Positions 8,760 through 17,038 are shown, counted from the first letter of the stretch. The stretch is DNA of 64,000 nucleotides from Halalkalibacter oceani (GCF_023715705.1 NZ_JAMBOS010000004.1:186001-250000), one strand, 5' to 3'. The notes: generated from the sequence alone by a model not told the origin. Translations and numbers: made by a program.

Positions 8760-9650
8760 CTATGCCCTCGGATGATACTGGGCATAGACATCTCGCATTC
8801 TTACCTTCGTGACATGGGTATAAATCTGTGTTGTCGATATATCGGCATGGCCAAGCATTTCCTGTACGGCCCGAAGATCAGCGCCGTTTTCCAGCAAATG
8901 TGTCGCAAAGGAATGCCGCAGCGTATGCGGTGTCAGCTCTTTTTCAATCCGGGCCTGGGCGGCAAGCTGCTTCAGCACCTTCCAGAAGCCCTGGCGTGAT
9001 AACGGCTTGCCGTGATGATTGACAAACAGCACTTCATGCCGCTGCTTTTTCATTAATATCGGCCTGCTCGCTTTCACATAATGCTCAATCGCCGCCGTCG
9101 CTTTCCGTCCAAGCGGGATAATTCGCTCTTTATTCCCTTTGCCGATACAACGGACAAATCCCATCGTCAAATGCGTATCCGAAAGCGTTAAGCTTAACAG
9201 CTCCGTCACCCGCATACCGGTTGCATAAAGCGCCTCAAGCAGAGCGCGGTTCCGAATGGAAAAGGCGTCCGCCCCATGCGGAGCCTCCAGCAAAGCTTCC
9301 ACCTCGGCCAAAGACAGCACCTTCGGTAAACGCTTGCTCGCCTTGGGCAGCTCGACATGAACAGACGGATCGCGCTCAGCAAGCCTTTCGCGCAACGCAA
9401 ATTGGTGAAAGGCGCGGACCGCGGCCATCATTCGCGCCACCGTCGTTTCCGCTTTCCCCTGATCCTTTAAATAATATAAAAACTGCAGCACATGCTGCCG
9501 CTCAATTAAAGCGAGTGCTTCGACCTGCTCGACCTGGTTTACATAAAGATGATATTGTTTCAGATCACGCTGATAGGATTGAATCGTATTAGGGGCAAGT
9601 CCTCTTTCGACACGAATATAATGGAGAAACTCTGCTATTTCCTGTTCCAC
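8760..9650 (-). CDS. xerD: Tyrosine recombinase XerD
   Basis: Resolves chromosome dimers at dif together with XerC/CodV, under FtsK/SpoIIIE control at the septum. The 296-residue protein has an N-terminal SAM-like core-binding domain (LAPNTIQSYQRDL) and a C-terminal catalytic domain with R147 (ATGMRVTE), K171, H242-x-x-R245 (PHTLRHSFATHLL), H268 (LGHADISTT) and the nucleophile Y277 (IYTHV). GTG start. Sits between yqzK and deoB as in B. subtilis. Confidence 0.96.
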   Translation of the reverse strand: MEQEIAEFLHYIRVERGLAPNTIQSYQRDLKQYHLYVNQVEQVEALALIERQHVLQFLYYLKDQGKAETTVARMMAAVRAFHQFALRERLAERDPSVHVELPKASKRLPKVLSLAEVEALLEAPHGADAFSIRNRALLEALYATGMRVTELLSLTLSDTHLTMGFVRCIGKGNKERIIPLGRKATAAIEHYVKASRPILMKKQRHEVLFVNHHGKPLSRQGFWKVLKQLAAQARIEKELTPHTLRHSFATHLLENGADLRAVQEMLGHADISTTQIYTHVTKVRMRDVYAQYHPRA

Positions 9651-9675
9651 CTGACATCGCTTCCTCTCACAAGGA

Positions 9676-9906
9676 CTATTCTCCTTCTTGATAGAATAGC
9701 AGCAATCGTTCTATCCATGAAGAAGAGCCGCTGCCATTCTCCATGTGAAACACTTTGATTGCTTTTCCTTTCGGTTCATCGTATCGATGATAGCTTTCAT
9801 ATTCCTGACTCACCCATAGAATACCATAATAAAAGAGAAGTGTGCATCCCATAAATAAGAGAAATACTTTTAATGTTTGAATGACCGCCTGAAACCATGT
9901 TTTCAT
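9676..9906 (-). CDS. yqzK: YqzK-like DUF4227 small membrane protein
   Basis: A 76-residue protein with one N-terminal membrane segment (about residues 10-30, LKVFLLFMGCTLLFYYGILWV) and a short polar C-terminal part. Its place between fur and xerD and its pattern match B. subtilis YqzK (DUF4227), whose function is unknown. The start at MKTWFQAV is supported by a GGGGGG run 7 bases upstream; an earlier in-frame ATG at 9924 lies before that site. Confidence 0.8.
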   Translation of the reverse strand: MKTWFQAVIQTLKVFLLFMGCTLLFYYGILWVSQEYESYHRYDEPKGKAIKVFHMENGSGSSSWIERLLLFYQEGE

Positions 9907-9991
9907 CGGGATACCCCCCAGCATTCTTCTTATTACAAGCTATGCCAAAAATACCGAAGAATATACCTGCCGGAAGAGCTTCCCTGCCCTT

Positions 9992-10042
9992 AAAAAAAGC
10001 CACAAGCCCGCTGTGAGAACTCACTCACAACGGGCTTTTCAA
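9992..10042 (-). terminator. Terminator after fur, carrying a dispersed repeat
   Basis: On the minus strand AAGCCCGTTGTGAG and CTCACAGCGGGCTT form a stem, followed by GTGGC and a T run. Closely related sequence recurs at 49684-49726. Confidence 0.75.
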
Positions 10043-10103
10043 AGACAGTGGCGGTTATGTTCATGCATACCCTCTTCACTGTCATATAGGAAGTTGCTCT
10101 TCT

Positions 10104-10556
10104 TTACTTCTCTTCATCTTTGTCGTGGCAGCGGTGACAGATGCCATGGAAGGTAAGACGGTGGTCTTTAATTTTAAAGTTCCAGTCGCGCTCGACCACT
10201 TCTTCCACATCGCCGAGCAGATCCTCCTGAATTTCATCAACAGCTCCGCACTCGATACAAACTAAATGATGATGGAAATGCGCAGCCCCTTCCTGACGCA
10301 AATCAAATCGTGAGACACCATCGCCAAAATTTATTTTATCTACAATCTTCAGCTCCGCCAGAAGCTCAAGCGTGCGGTACACGGTAGCTAAGCCAATTTC
10401 CGGTGATTTCTCTTTCACGAGGAGGTAAACGTCTTCTGCACTTAAATGGTCTTCTTCGTGCTCAAGCAGCACCCGCACAGTTGATTCCCGTTGTGGTGTA
10501 AGCTTGTAGCTCTGTGAATGCAAATGCTTCTTTATTCGTTCGAGTCGTTTCTCCAT
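10104..10556 (-). CDS. fur: Ferric uptake regulator
   Basis: Iron-dependent repressor of iron acquisition genes. 150 residues: an N-terminal winged helix (KLTPQRESTVRVLLEHEEDHLSAEDVY ... GLATVYRTLELL) and a C-terminal dimerisation/metal domain with HFHHHLVCIECG and the second pair CHRCH for structural zinc. Located between spoIIM and yqzK as in B. subtilis. Preceded by a consensus sigma-A promoter and a Fur-box-like site. A Fur box is also present before the siderophore-binding protein gene at 49780-50745. Confidence 0.96.
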   Translation of the reverse strand: MEKRLERIKKHLHSQSYKLTPQRESTVRVLLEHEEDHLSAEDVYLLVKEKSPEIGLATVYRTLELLAELKIVDKINFGDGVSRFDLRQEGAAHFHHHLVCIECGAVDEIQEDLLGDVEEVVERDWNFKIKDHRLTFHGICHRCHDKDEEK

Positions 10557-10593
10557 CGTACCAGCCTCCCCTCAAACCATTTTCCCTCCTCTC

Positions 10594-10622
10594 ATTATAA
10601 TCATTCAAAAAAACAGTGTCAA
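10594..10622 (-). promoter_or_regulatory. Sigma-A promoter of fur
   Basis: On the minus strand TTGACA (10617-10622) and TATAAT (10594-10599) are both perfect hexamers with 17 bases between, 38 bases upstream of the fur start. Confidence 0.85.
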
Positions 10623-10623
10623 T

Positions 10624-10638
10624 TGATAATGATTATTA
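10624..10638. promoter_or_regulatory. Fur box (or PerR-like site) upstream of fur
   Basis: TGATAATGATTATTA matches the 7-1-7 consensus TGATAATnATTATCA at all but one arm position. It abuts the -35 hexamer on its upstream side. B. subtilis fur is repressed through a similar PerR box, so either regulator could bind here. Confidence 0.65.
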
Positions 10639-10679
10639 ATTAAAAAGATATAATAGTTATCAATTAATAATTACTATTA

Positions 10680-11315
10680 TTAAGAGTTGATTACAAATCT
10701 CATTAAAACCGGAGAAATATATGCCTCAAACGCCGAGGCAAGTGTCACAACCCCACCGACGCTAAAAACGAGCAGCGAATATCTCAGGAATTGCGGCAAA
10801 ACCGGAATGTTTGCTTTTTTAACGAATTGCTGGCGCACCATTTTCAGGCAAAAGGAAATGCTCGCCGTTCCGACGATGATAAATGCCGGAACAAGGATGA
10901 AATTTTGCGGCATAATCGAGACAAAAGACAGGAAAAACCCGGACATCCCCATTTGATTGACGAGAAAGCCGACGGTAAAGCCGACGACAACCCCCTTCAA
11001 AAACAAAAGAACTAAAATGACCGGCAAGCCGATCATCGATAAGCCTAAAATCCACATCAGACCGAAATATTTTGCATAATGCACAAAACTCTGGCTAAAT
11101 ATCGCCGCCGGCTCAGCCAAATCCCCCTGTGAAACTTGTCCAAAAAATTGGCTGACATACATATATAAATCGTGCTTTTGCGTCAGACTCAGGCTGTTGA
11201 CGATAATCGCTCCAAAAATAATGCCGATTAAAAAAAGCACGGTCGTAAATAAATAGATTGCCCGGTTCTCTGTTAAATGGTCTGTTACAGCCTCCCGAAT
11301 CCCCTGCCTTCTCAT
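10680..11315 (-). CDS. spoIIM: Stage II sporulation protein M
   Basis: Membrane subunit of the SpoIIDMP peptidoglycan-degrading machine that drives engulfment in the mother cell. 211 residues with about five membrane segments, including LFTTVLFLIGIIFGAIIVNS, FGLMWILGLSMIGLPVILVLL and GVVVGFTVGFLVNQMG. These are characteristic of the SpoIIM family. GAGGAGGG precedes the ATG. A good sigma-E promoter candidate lies upstream (11343-11372), as expected for a mother-cell gene. Confidence 0.95.
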   Translation of the reverse strand: MRRQGIREAVTDHLTENRAIYLFTTVLFLIGIIFGAIIVNSLSLTQKHDLYMYVSQFFGQVSQGDLAEPAAIFSQSFVHYAKYFGLMWILGLSMIGLPVILVLLFLKGVVVGFTVGFLVNQMGMSGFFLSFVSIMPQNFILVPAFIIVGTASISFCLKMVRQQFVKKANIPVLPQFLRYSLLVFSVGGVVTLASAFEAYISPVLMRFVINS

Positions 11316-11342
11316 CTTTTTCCCTCCTCATCTACTCTTACT

Positions 11343-11372
11343 CCACTCTATGAATGGAAGGGAAAATCTATG
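11343..11372 (-). promoter_or_regulatory. Candidate sigma-E promoter of spoIIM
   Basis: On the minus strand GTCATAGA (-35 region, 11365-11372) and CATAGAGT (-10 region, 11343-11350) are separated by 14 bases. They match the sigma-E consensus GTCATATT / CATACAnT at 6 of 8 and 6 of 7 specified positions. The site is 28 bases before the spoIIM start. Confidence 0.7.
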
Positions 11373-11381
11373 ACAAGTGTT

Positions 11382-12554
11382 CTATTCTATGCTTCTCCGC
11401 ACTTTACCGTACGTCCCGCCCCCGCCGGCCTCTACCTCTAGTGAGTTTTCCCGCGCGGCGAGAATATCATGTGCGATCGAAGCAGGCACGACGTCGCGCA
11501 GCTCTTCAGCGGTCACACGGTGGATAATATCCATATCCGTTCCAAAGGCAGCACGCAGCTTTTCCAGCGTTTTCTTCCCGAGCTTCGGGATGAACTCCAA
11601 AGGAATCTGATGAACATAGGGCGGCCGTGAAGGAGGTCCTCCTTCACCCGATTTCAGCTCCCGCAGGCGGTCAGCCACTCCTTTAATCTGTTTGTGTGAG
11701 CCGCAGTCGGAACAAGCCGCCCCCGGAGCAGTCACCTCCCCGCAACCGGCGCATCTTGTTTGATAATATTTGCCGAGCAGTGGGTTCAAACCAAAATTGC
11801 GGACAATTCTCCGTCCCTGCTCATTTTTCAACGCCCGTTTAAATTCAGTGAAGCTCGGCTGCTCCAGCCGGATCATTTGATATTCGCGCGCCATCTTTTC
11901 AAGCGAATGGGCGTCGGAGTTCGTCAGATAAGGATAGCGGTGCAGCTCTTCAACCTGATCCGCCATCGTCGTATCACTGCTCAGACCAAGCTCAATCGCG
12001 TCGATTAAATTCGGATCAAAGATTTCCGTCAAACTCCGCTTCACTCCTTTTCCATAAACACTTTTAAAAGGAGTGAACACATGGGCCGGTATGAAAAGGC
12101 CGTCGAGCTCACGCACTTTACTTTGCACCGTCTCAGCCCGTTCATACACCCGCTGCGAGCTGAGGCGCGGATTTTTCATCCGTTTCGCCAGCCAGTGACT
12201 AAGTTCGCGCATGCTTTCCAATGTCGGCATAAATAGAAGAACATGAACCGGCCCCTGGCCGGCTTGATCAAACAATTCAATTTCCGTGCCGAGAAACAGT
12301 GTCACTCCCGAAAATTGCAGCCCCCCGCCTTCAAGCGGATAAGCGGTCTGTTCCATGACTGCCTCTTCGATTTGCGCAAGCACCTCATGGACGTGACAAT
12401 CGATCACACCAACAATATCAATTCCTTTCGTATCAGCAGCCATCTTCAGAATCCGTTCCAACGTTAAAGAGGGAGCAGCCGAAATTTTCACTGCTTCCCC
12501 CCTTCTCGTTCTTCCGATATGAATATGTAAATCAGCAATGTAATCATGCAGCAT
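11382..12554 (-). CDS. yqxK: YqxK, endonuclease Q-family protein
   Basis: 390-residue relative of endonuclease Q, an enzyme that cuts 5' of deaminated bases in DNA. N-terminal PHP-type metal domain (IADLHIHIGRTRRGEAV, VIDCHVHEVL, and LTNSDAHSLEKM). A zinc ribbon follows at CAGCGEVTAPGAACSDCGSH. The C-terminal helix-hairpin-helix region (FIPKLGKKTLEKLRAAFGTD) is also visible. Lies between nudF and spoIIM as in B. subtilis; its start directly follows the nudF stop. Activity on deaminated DNA is inferred from the family, not shown for YqxK. Confidence 0.88.
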   Translation of the reverse strand: MLHDYIADLHIHIGRTRRGEAVKISAAPSLTLERILKMAADTKGIDIVGVIDCHVHEVLAQIEEAVMEQTAYPLEGGGLQFSGVTLFLGTEIELFDQAGQGPVHVLLFMPTLESMRELSHWLAKRMKNPRLSSQRVYERAETVQSKVRELDGLFIPAHVFTPFKSVYGKGVKRSLTEIFDPNLIDAIELGLSSDTTMADQVEELHRYPYLTNSDAHSLEKMAREYQMIRLEQPSFTEFKRALKNEQGRRIVRNFGLNPLLGKYYQTRCAGCGEVTAPGAACSDCGSHKQIKGVADRLRELKSGEGGPPSRPPYVHQIPLEFIPKLGKKTLEKLRAAFGTDMDIIHRVTAEELRDVVPASIAHDILAARENSLEVEAGGGGTYGKVRRSIE

Positions 12555-13100
12555 TTACGTTCGCCCTACTTCCTTAAGCTTCATATATTGCACAGCGAAG
12601 GCGGTCTTCGCGTCATAAATCGTTTGATCGCTTATCATCCGCTCAGCCTCCTCCAATGTAACCTCAAGAACATCGAGAAATTCATCAGCATCCAACGCCC
12701 CTTCCCCTTTTTCAAGGTCAGCGCATTCATACAGGTGAATCAGCTCATCGGCAAACCCTGGGGATGTGTAGAAGGAAATGAGGTAATTGAGCGCTTTCGG
12801 GCGGTAGCCGGTCTCTTCCTCCAGCTCTCTGCGCGCCGCTTCGTCCGGCTCTTCACCCCGTTCAAGCTTGCCTGCCGGAATTTCGACAATCACTTTATCA
12901 AGCGCCTTCCGGTATTGGCGGACGAGCACGAGCTTTCCTTCCTTTGTAATCGGAAGAATCGCCACCGCGCCCGGATGCTTAACGATCTCACGTTTGCTTT
13001 TTTGTCCATTTGGCAGCGTCACATCGTCGACTTGTAAATCGATGACTTTCCCTTGATAGATCGGGGTTGTTTTTATCGTCTTTTCAAAAAGATGATCCAC
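12555..13100 (-). CDS. nudF: ADP-ribose pyrophosphatase (Nudix)
   Basis: Hydrolyses ADP-ribose to AMP and ribose-5-phosphate. 181 residues with a complete Nudix box: G in the LERGEE segment, then EAARRELEEETGY, which contains the REUXEEXG core. A GTG start follows AGGAGG by 7 bases. First gene of nudF-yqxK-spoIIM, divergent from mciZ, the arrangement also found in B. subtilis. Confidence 0.95.
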   Translation of the reverse strand: MDHLFEKTIKTTPIYQGKVIDLQVDDVTLPNGQKSKREIVKHPGAVAILPITKEGKLVLVRQYRKALDKVIVEIPAGKLERGEEPDEAARRELEEETGYRPKALNYLISFYTSPGFADELIHLYECADLEKGEGALDADEFLDVLEVTLEEAERMISDQTIYDAKTAFAVQYMKLKEVGRT

Positions 13101-13126
13101 ATTCTTTCCTCCTGTTCTTTTTCAGC

Positions 13127-13156
13127 GTCTTCTCTCATAGCAGTGTATCATACTTC
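13127..13156 (+). promoter_or_regulatory. Possible sigma-E promoter of mciZ
   Basis: GTCTTCTC (13127-13134) and CATACTTC (13149-13156) with a 14-base spacer give a partial match to the sigma-E consensus, about 5 of 8 in each element. B. subtilis mciZ is expressed in the mother cell under sigma-E, which is the main reason for listing this site. Confidence 0.4.
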
Positions 13157-13178
13157 TAAACAGAGAGGACGGACAGCC

Positions 13179-13388
13179 ATGAACATTTACGTCCATCAGC
13201 ACGGTGTTGTTTTAACAGGAAAAGCATGGGAAATCAAAGCAAAGTTAAAAGAGCTCCGCCACTCCTATCCGACTGTCGAGAGCTGGCTTCAATCAGTTGA
13301 AGGGACAAGCTCCAGACCGAAGCGCACTGCTTCGGCGACGGCCAAAAAGAAAGCCGGATCATCGGCAAAGCTGCGTCCCATCGTTTGA
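13179..13388 (+). CDS. mciZ: MciZ-like FtsZ inhibitor with C-terminal extension
   Basis: 69-residue protein whose first 42 residues align with the 40-residue MciZ peptide of B. subtilis. Both share GVVL-GKAWEI-AKLKE and a following aromatic/Trp region (YPTVESWLQ here). MciZ caps FtsZ filaments and blocks Z-ring formation in the mother cell during sporulation. Position supports the call: immediately upstream of and divergent from nudF. Unlike the short B. subtilis peptide, this reading frame continues with a basic, Ser/Lys-rich tail of about 27 residues (RPKRTASATAKKKAGSS). The tail overlaps the 3' end of the convergent DUF3866 gene by 100 bases. GAGAGGA precedes the ATG. Confidence 0.85.
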   Translation: MNIYVHQHGVVLTGKAWEIKAKLKELRHSYPTVESWLQSVEGTSSRPKRTASATAKKKAGSSAKLRPIV

Positions 13389-14383
13389 AGCGGCAGCTTT
13401 GCCGCCTTCAGCGCACGCAGGAAGGCAGTTTGAGCCTGATTACGTTCAGCGAAATGAATCTGATGCCGGCACTGAAAGCTGACTTCCTTTAGCTGCTTCC
13501 TGATCACTTGCCGATACTGCTCATCAAGATAAGGCAACGGAAGAATCACCTCTTTTAACGTAAACCGGCTTAGCGGAGTGAGCGTGTGATGACTGAGGCC
13601 ATAATGGCGCTCCCGTTCATCCGCAAACGAGAGGCGCGGAACCCAGATCGGTGTACCGCCAAGGGCGCTGACCGTATTGGACCAGTTCGCCTGGGCCATC
13701 CCGCTGAAGCCGTAGACGGTTCCTGTGCCAACGACGCCGGGCCCGACCGAAATGATAATCATCTCCGCCCGCAGCACCGTCTTGGCAAATTGCAAGGCGG
13801 AGGCGAGGGTAACCGCTTCATATTGCCCGCCGAACGCCTGACCAACCGTAATCGAGGAAAAATACTCTTCACGGTGCAGTTCACGCAGCTGATCGCTGAG
13901 GACAAGCGGCAAGGCGGCCTGATCGTCAAAAATCACGCAGCAGTTGATCCCCTTTCGCAGCTCCTGCGCCATGTAATACATTAGCGGAACCATGCTGTGA
14001 AGCTCTGCCAGCCAGACGTGAGTGTCCGCTAATGAAAACGGCTCACAAAAAACGTCATGGAAGTCACTTTGCTGCTCTTCAACAGTGAGCACACTATGCT
14101 GGACAGGGGTGTAGCGCGCCTTCATAATATGTCCTGCTTCCCCGCTTCCCGCGTTCATCCCGTTATGATTTACAGCCCGGACGCGGACAATATCCCAGCC
14201 GCCTGTCCCAAGCTTGAGCGTTGTCGCCGTCGTATTGACCCATACTTGCTCTCCGGCCTTTACAGGTGGCGTAAAACGCTTAAATAAGATGGCGCGCCCC
14301 GCTTCACTGTCTGTTGTCAACTTCTGTATCTCTTCATCCTCATACCATACAGCTAACACCGTTGCCTTCGTTTCTGTATACAT
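13289..14383 (-). CDS. DUF3866 family protein
   Basis: 364-residue conserved protein of unknown function. The N-terminal part is a beta-rich OB-like segment (ATVLAVWYEDEEIQKL ... VWVNTTATTLKLGTGG). The centre has a Rossmann-like region (INCCVIFDDQAALPLVLSDQ) and a conserved GPGVVGTGTVYGFSGM loop, a pattern I associate with the DUF3866 family of Firmicutes and Actinobacteria. No signal peptide or membrane segment is evident. Its last 100 bases overlap mciZ on the opposite strand. The ribosome site is weak (GTGAAGAT). Confidence 0.75.
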   Translation of the reverse strand: MYTETKATVLAVWYEDEEIQKLTTDSEAGRAILFKRFTPPVKAGEQVWVNTTATTLKLGTGGWDIVRVRAVNHNGMNAGSGEAGHIMKARYTPVQHSVLTVEEQQSDFHDVFCEPFSLADTHVWLAELHSMVPLMYYMAQELRKGINCCVIFDDQAALPLVLSDQLRELHREEYFSSITVGQAFGGQYEAVTLASALQFAKTVLRAEMIIISVGPGVVGTGTVYGFSGMAQANWSNTVSALGGTPIWVPRLSFADERERHYGLSHHTLTPLSRFTLKEVILPLPYLDEQYRQVIRKQLKEVSFQCRHQIHFAERNQAQTAFLRALKAAKLPLQTMGRSFADDPAFFLAVAEAVRFGLELVPSTD

Positions 14384-14460
14384 ATCTTCACGCCCAACTT
14401 CGTCACATTTTCTCCTAGTGTACCCCGTTTAGGCAGAAATCATGACGGCGCTGCTCGCCA

Positions 14461-14982
14461 CTATTGATCAAGCAAAGGCAAAATCAGCTCCTCCAGCCCT
14501 TCATATGTTACTTCGCCTGCAATTCGCTCTTCAATGACCCCGTCCCTGTTAATAATGTACGTGACCGGGAGACCCGGAAGCTGATACTGATCATAAACAT
14601 ATCCATCTTCATCGAAAAAGACAGGTAACGTAATATTCATTTCTTCAATAAACTCAGCAGCATCCTGCAAAGTACGTTCTGTTTTTTGCATATTCACCGT
14701 TAGCACCGATAACCCTTGAGCGTGGTAATCATCCTGAAGCTGCATAAGGGCAGGCATTTCCTCCCGGCAAGGCTCGCACCACGAGGCCCATGTATTTAAG
14801 ACGATCACATTTCCGAAATAATCATGAAGCTCCCCCACAGGCTGCTCATACATCGGCAATTGAAAATTTTCCGCCACCATTCCCGGACTGTTTCCGACTT
14901 CCTGTCTATCTTGAAACAGGAAAAGACATACTACTAACAATCCAGCTAGCACAACTACAATACCAGTTAGCTTTCGTTTCAT
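14461..14982 (-). CDS. Membrane-anchored ResA/TlpA-like thiol-disulfide oxidoreductase
   Basis: 173-residue thioredoxin-fold protein anchored by an N-terminal membrane segment (KLTGIVVVLAGLLVVCLFLF). It acts on the outer side of the membrane, reducing disulfides for example in cytochrome c maturation. The redox motif is WASWCEPCREEMP, and a cis-Pro loop is seen in GLPVTYIINRDGVI. AhpC/TSA-like topology (YFGNVIVLNTWASWC) fits ResA, TlpA or StoA; no neighbouring cytochrome or sporulation gene decides which. Start at 14982, where AGGAGGG is close; a longer in-frame start at 15042 has no ribosome site. Confidence 0.88.
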   Translation of the reverse strand: MKRKLTGIVVVLAGLLVVCLFLFQDRQEVGNSPGMVAENFQLPMYEQPVGELHDYFGNVIVLNTWASWCEPCREEMPALMQLQDDYHAQGLSVLTVNMQKTERTLQDAAEFIEEMNITLPVFFDEDGYVYDQYQLPGLPVTYIINRDGVIEERIAGEVTYEGLEELILPLLDQ

Positions 14983-15104
14983 TCTGACCCTCCTACTGTC
15001 TTTTCTTTCCTCATTATAGAAAGAACACTTTCTAGGGCGCAAGCATCAAAGATGAGGATACTTCTTTTCCATTAGGGAAAAGTTTGCTAAAATGAAACAG
15101 TTAA

Positions 15105-15178
15105 GGCGGATCAATAAATAACAGTTCAGCCGCTAAAGCCTGTTTCTCTGCGGCTTCGCTGTCTTTATTTATCCGTCC
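15105..15178 (+). other. Long structured hairpin in the uppP leader
   Basis: Outer arms GGCGGATCAATAAATAACAG and CTGTCTTTATTTATCCGTCC pair with small bulges. An inner perfect AGCCGC/GCGGCT stem is separated by a symmetric TTC/TCG internal loop. The element lies 67 bases before the uppP start in a divergent intergenic region, so it is probably transcribed as leader RNA. No U run follows closely (only a T-rich stretch at 15187-15197), so it is not an ordinary terminator. Role unknown. Confidence 0.5.
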
Positions 15179-15244
15179 GATTTATGCTTTTGTTTTTCTA
15201 CATGGTAGGAATGACTATTTTGTGAAAAAAGGACGGAGACACAC

Positions 15245-16078
15245 ATGTCAATCTTAGAAGCATTAATCTTTGGCATTGTCCAAGGAATTACAGAGTTTTT
15301 GCCAATTTCGAGTACAGCCCACATTGTTATCACCCAGATTTTGCTCGGTTATACGTTTCCCGGACTCGGGTTTGAAATCTTTCTTCATTTAGCATCGATT
15401 TTAGCTGTTATCATTTACTTTAGAGCCGATCTGTTGACGATTATAAAAGGGTTTTTCGGATACATAACGAGCCGTTCCGCCGAACACCGTACTTCCTTTT
15501 ATTTCGCTCTTTATATTATCGTCGCCACCTTTATTACGGGGGTGCTTGGCCTCGTGCTTGAAAACGCGATCAGGGATGTGTTTAAAACACCGCCGTTTAT
15601 TGCTGCCACGCTGGCTCTTACAGGACTGTTCCTGATCATTATTGAACGGTTCGCCCGGCTTGGAAACCGGACGGAAAAAGAAATGACCTTTGTCGATGCG
15701 ATCATTGTCGGTCTCGGTCAGACGATCTCCGTCATGCCGGGAGTATCCCGCTCAGGCGCAACTTTAATTACGGCTTTGTTCATCGGCTTAAACAAGGACA
15801 CCGCTGTTCGTTATTCGTTTCTGTTGTCGATCCCGGTCATCCTTGGCTCAACCGTGCTGGCGATCGGTGATTTTATGGAAGGCTCTATCATCGCCGATAT
15901 TGGCGTCGCTTCTTTAGTGATTGCTTTCCTTGCTACGTTTGTTTTTTCATGGCTCGGCATCGTCTGGTTAATTGATTTCTTGAAAAAGAGCAAGCTGATT
16001 TACTTTGCGCTTTACTGCTTTGCCGCTGCGATTTTTGTCTATTTTTATCTCGACAACAGATTCATCATTGATCTATAG
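15245..16078 (+). CDS. uppP: Undecaprenyl-diphosphatase
   Basis: Dephosphorylates undecaprenyl pyrophosphate on the outer face of the membrane to recycle the cell-wall lipid carrier; overexpression gives bacitracin resistance. 277 residues, strongly hydrophobic with about eight membrane segments. The family motifs are present: GIVQGITEFLPISSTAHI (E-rich and SSTAH region) and the PGVSRSGAT phosphatase motif. GGACGGAG precedes the ATG. Monocistronic, ended by a hairpin terminator. Confidence 0.96.
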   Translation: MSILEALIFGIVQGITEFLPISSTAHIVITQILLGYTFPGLGFEIFLHLASILAVIIYFRADLLTIIKGFFGYITSRSAEHRTSFYFALYIIVATFITGVLGLVLENAIRDVFKTPPFIAATLALTGLFLIIIERFARLGNRTEKEMTFVDAIIVGLGQTISVMPGVSRSGATLITALFIGLNKDTAVRYSFLLSIPVILGSTVLAIGDFMEGSIIADIGVASLVIAFLATFVFSWLGIVWLIDFLKKSKLIYFALYCFAAAIFVYFYLDNRFIIDL

Positions 16079-16099
16079 GAGAGGCTGGAATATCATAAT

Positions 16100-16146
16100 G
16101 AAAAAGGTTCCAATCATCAGCTTGTGATGGTTGGAGCCTTTTTTGG
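16100..16146 (+). terminator. Intrinsic terminator of uppP
   Basis: Stem arms AAAAAGGTTCCAATCATCA and TGATGGTTGGAGCCTTTTTT with a GCTTG loop, ending in a T run. Confidence 0.88.
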
Positions 16147-16382
16147 TTTTCCGGCCTCGTCTTAGCTTGAATTAAATTTTTTTGAACGTCCTTTTCTAAC
16201 CCAGTTTTGAGTTTTCTTTGCTGTCATGTCCACGAACTGGCTTGTTTGGTTTGGCTCCTTCCCTTTCCACGTTGTTTCCTTCTTTCAGTAAGCCAAAAAC
16301 AATGAGAGATTTTCTTACATCGTTAAAAACGTAAAAAAGATGTATGTTACACTGATAGAAAAGGTTTTAAGGGTGATCAACA
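16147..16382. other. Intergenic region without a supported gene
   Basis: The minus strand from about 16300 to 16180 is open for some 40 codons (contains KTQNWVRKGRSKKFNSS) but has no start codon in frame. It could be a decayed small spore-protein or transposase fragment. No hairpin was seen here beyond the uppP terminator. Confidence 0.3.
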
Positions 16383-16937
16383 ATGGGGAAGTGGGTATCC
16401 GTAGCAGAGAAACGTCAATTTCTTAAATGGTTCCTCGCACAGCAGCAATTAAAACGAAAAGAAGCGGGGCGGGTACTTGAATATCTCTTGCAGCATTATC
16501 ATTTGCTTGAGCAAGTCACCTTTACAGAGGAAATCCGCAGCCGGGAGCGGACCATTGTCATTTCATCGCTCCAGTCTGAGGAAACGGGATTTGCTTTTCA
16601 CCTGTATCGCAAAAAAATCGATGATCCGGCACGCGCCATCGGCGAGCTTCAAGCGAATCCGGCCGATCCGGTCTACATTATCCTCCACTTTCATGGCAAA
16701 GCGCATAATCAGCACTATTTACAAATGCTTGACTCCGAGTCAAGGGAATACATTAAGCATTATAAGCAATTTCGTGAATATAAAAAGGAAGCCGGCTCCT
16801 TGATCGAGGCCGTTCTGATCGAAACAGAGAAAAGCACCCTCCTAAAGCAAATTGACGAAGCACTTGACCAAAAGAATGAGCAGCGATTCAAACAGCTCGT
16901 TAAGCAGCTGCAGAAGTTAGAAGCTCAAACTTCCTGA
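16383..16937 (+). CDS. ypiB: YpiB, UPF0302/IDEAL-domain protein
   Basis: 184-residue cytoplasmic protein matching the UPF0302 family (YpiB). The N-terminal domain contains KRQFLKWFLAQQQLKRKEAGRVL and the C-terminal IDEAL motif is in LLKQIDEALDQKNEQRFKQL, a short helical module found in several Firmicute proteins. Function is not established. AAGGGTGAT lies upstream of the ATG. Neighbouring genes give no clear functional link. Confidence 0.9.
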   Translation: MGKWVSVAEKRQFLKWFLAQQQLKRKEAGRVLEYLLQHYHLLEQVTFTEEIRSRERTIVISSLQSEETGFAFHLYRKKIDDPARAIGELQANPADPVYIILHFHGKAHNQHYLQMLDSESREYIKHYKQFREYKKEAGSLIEAVLIETEKSTLLKQIDEALDQKNEQRFKQLVKQLQKLEAQTS

Positions 16938-17038
16938 CGTAGTAGGTCACTAAACAACAACCGGCCGACCATGGCAATGGAAGTCTATATGTCTCGCGCG
17001 CTCCCAACCTGGAGTCCACCTCACATTTCCAAGGCAAG

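Noticed and set aside
12546-13037. 163-codon plus-strand frame
   Set aside because: Lies antisense to nudF, whose Nudix box is certain.
16180-16310. Open minus-strand stretch after uppP
   Set aside because: No start codon in frame.
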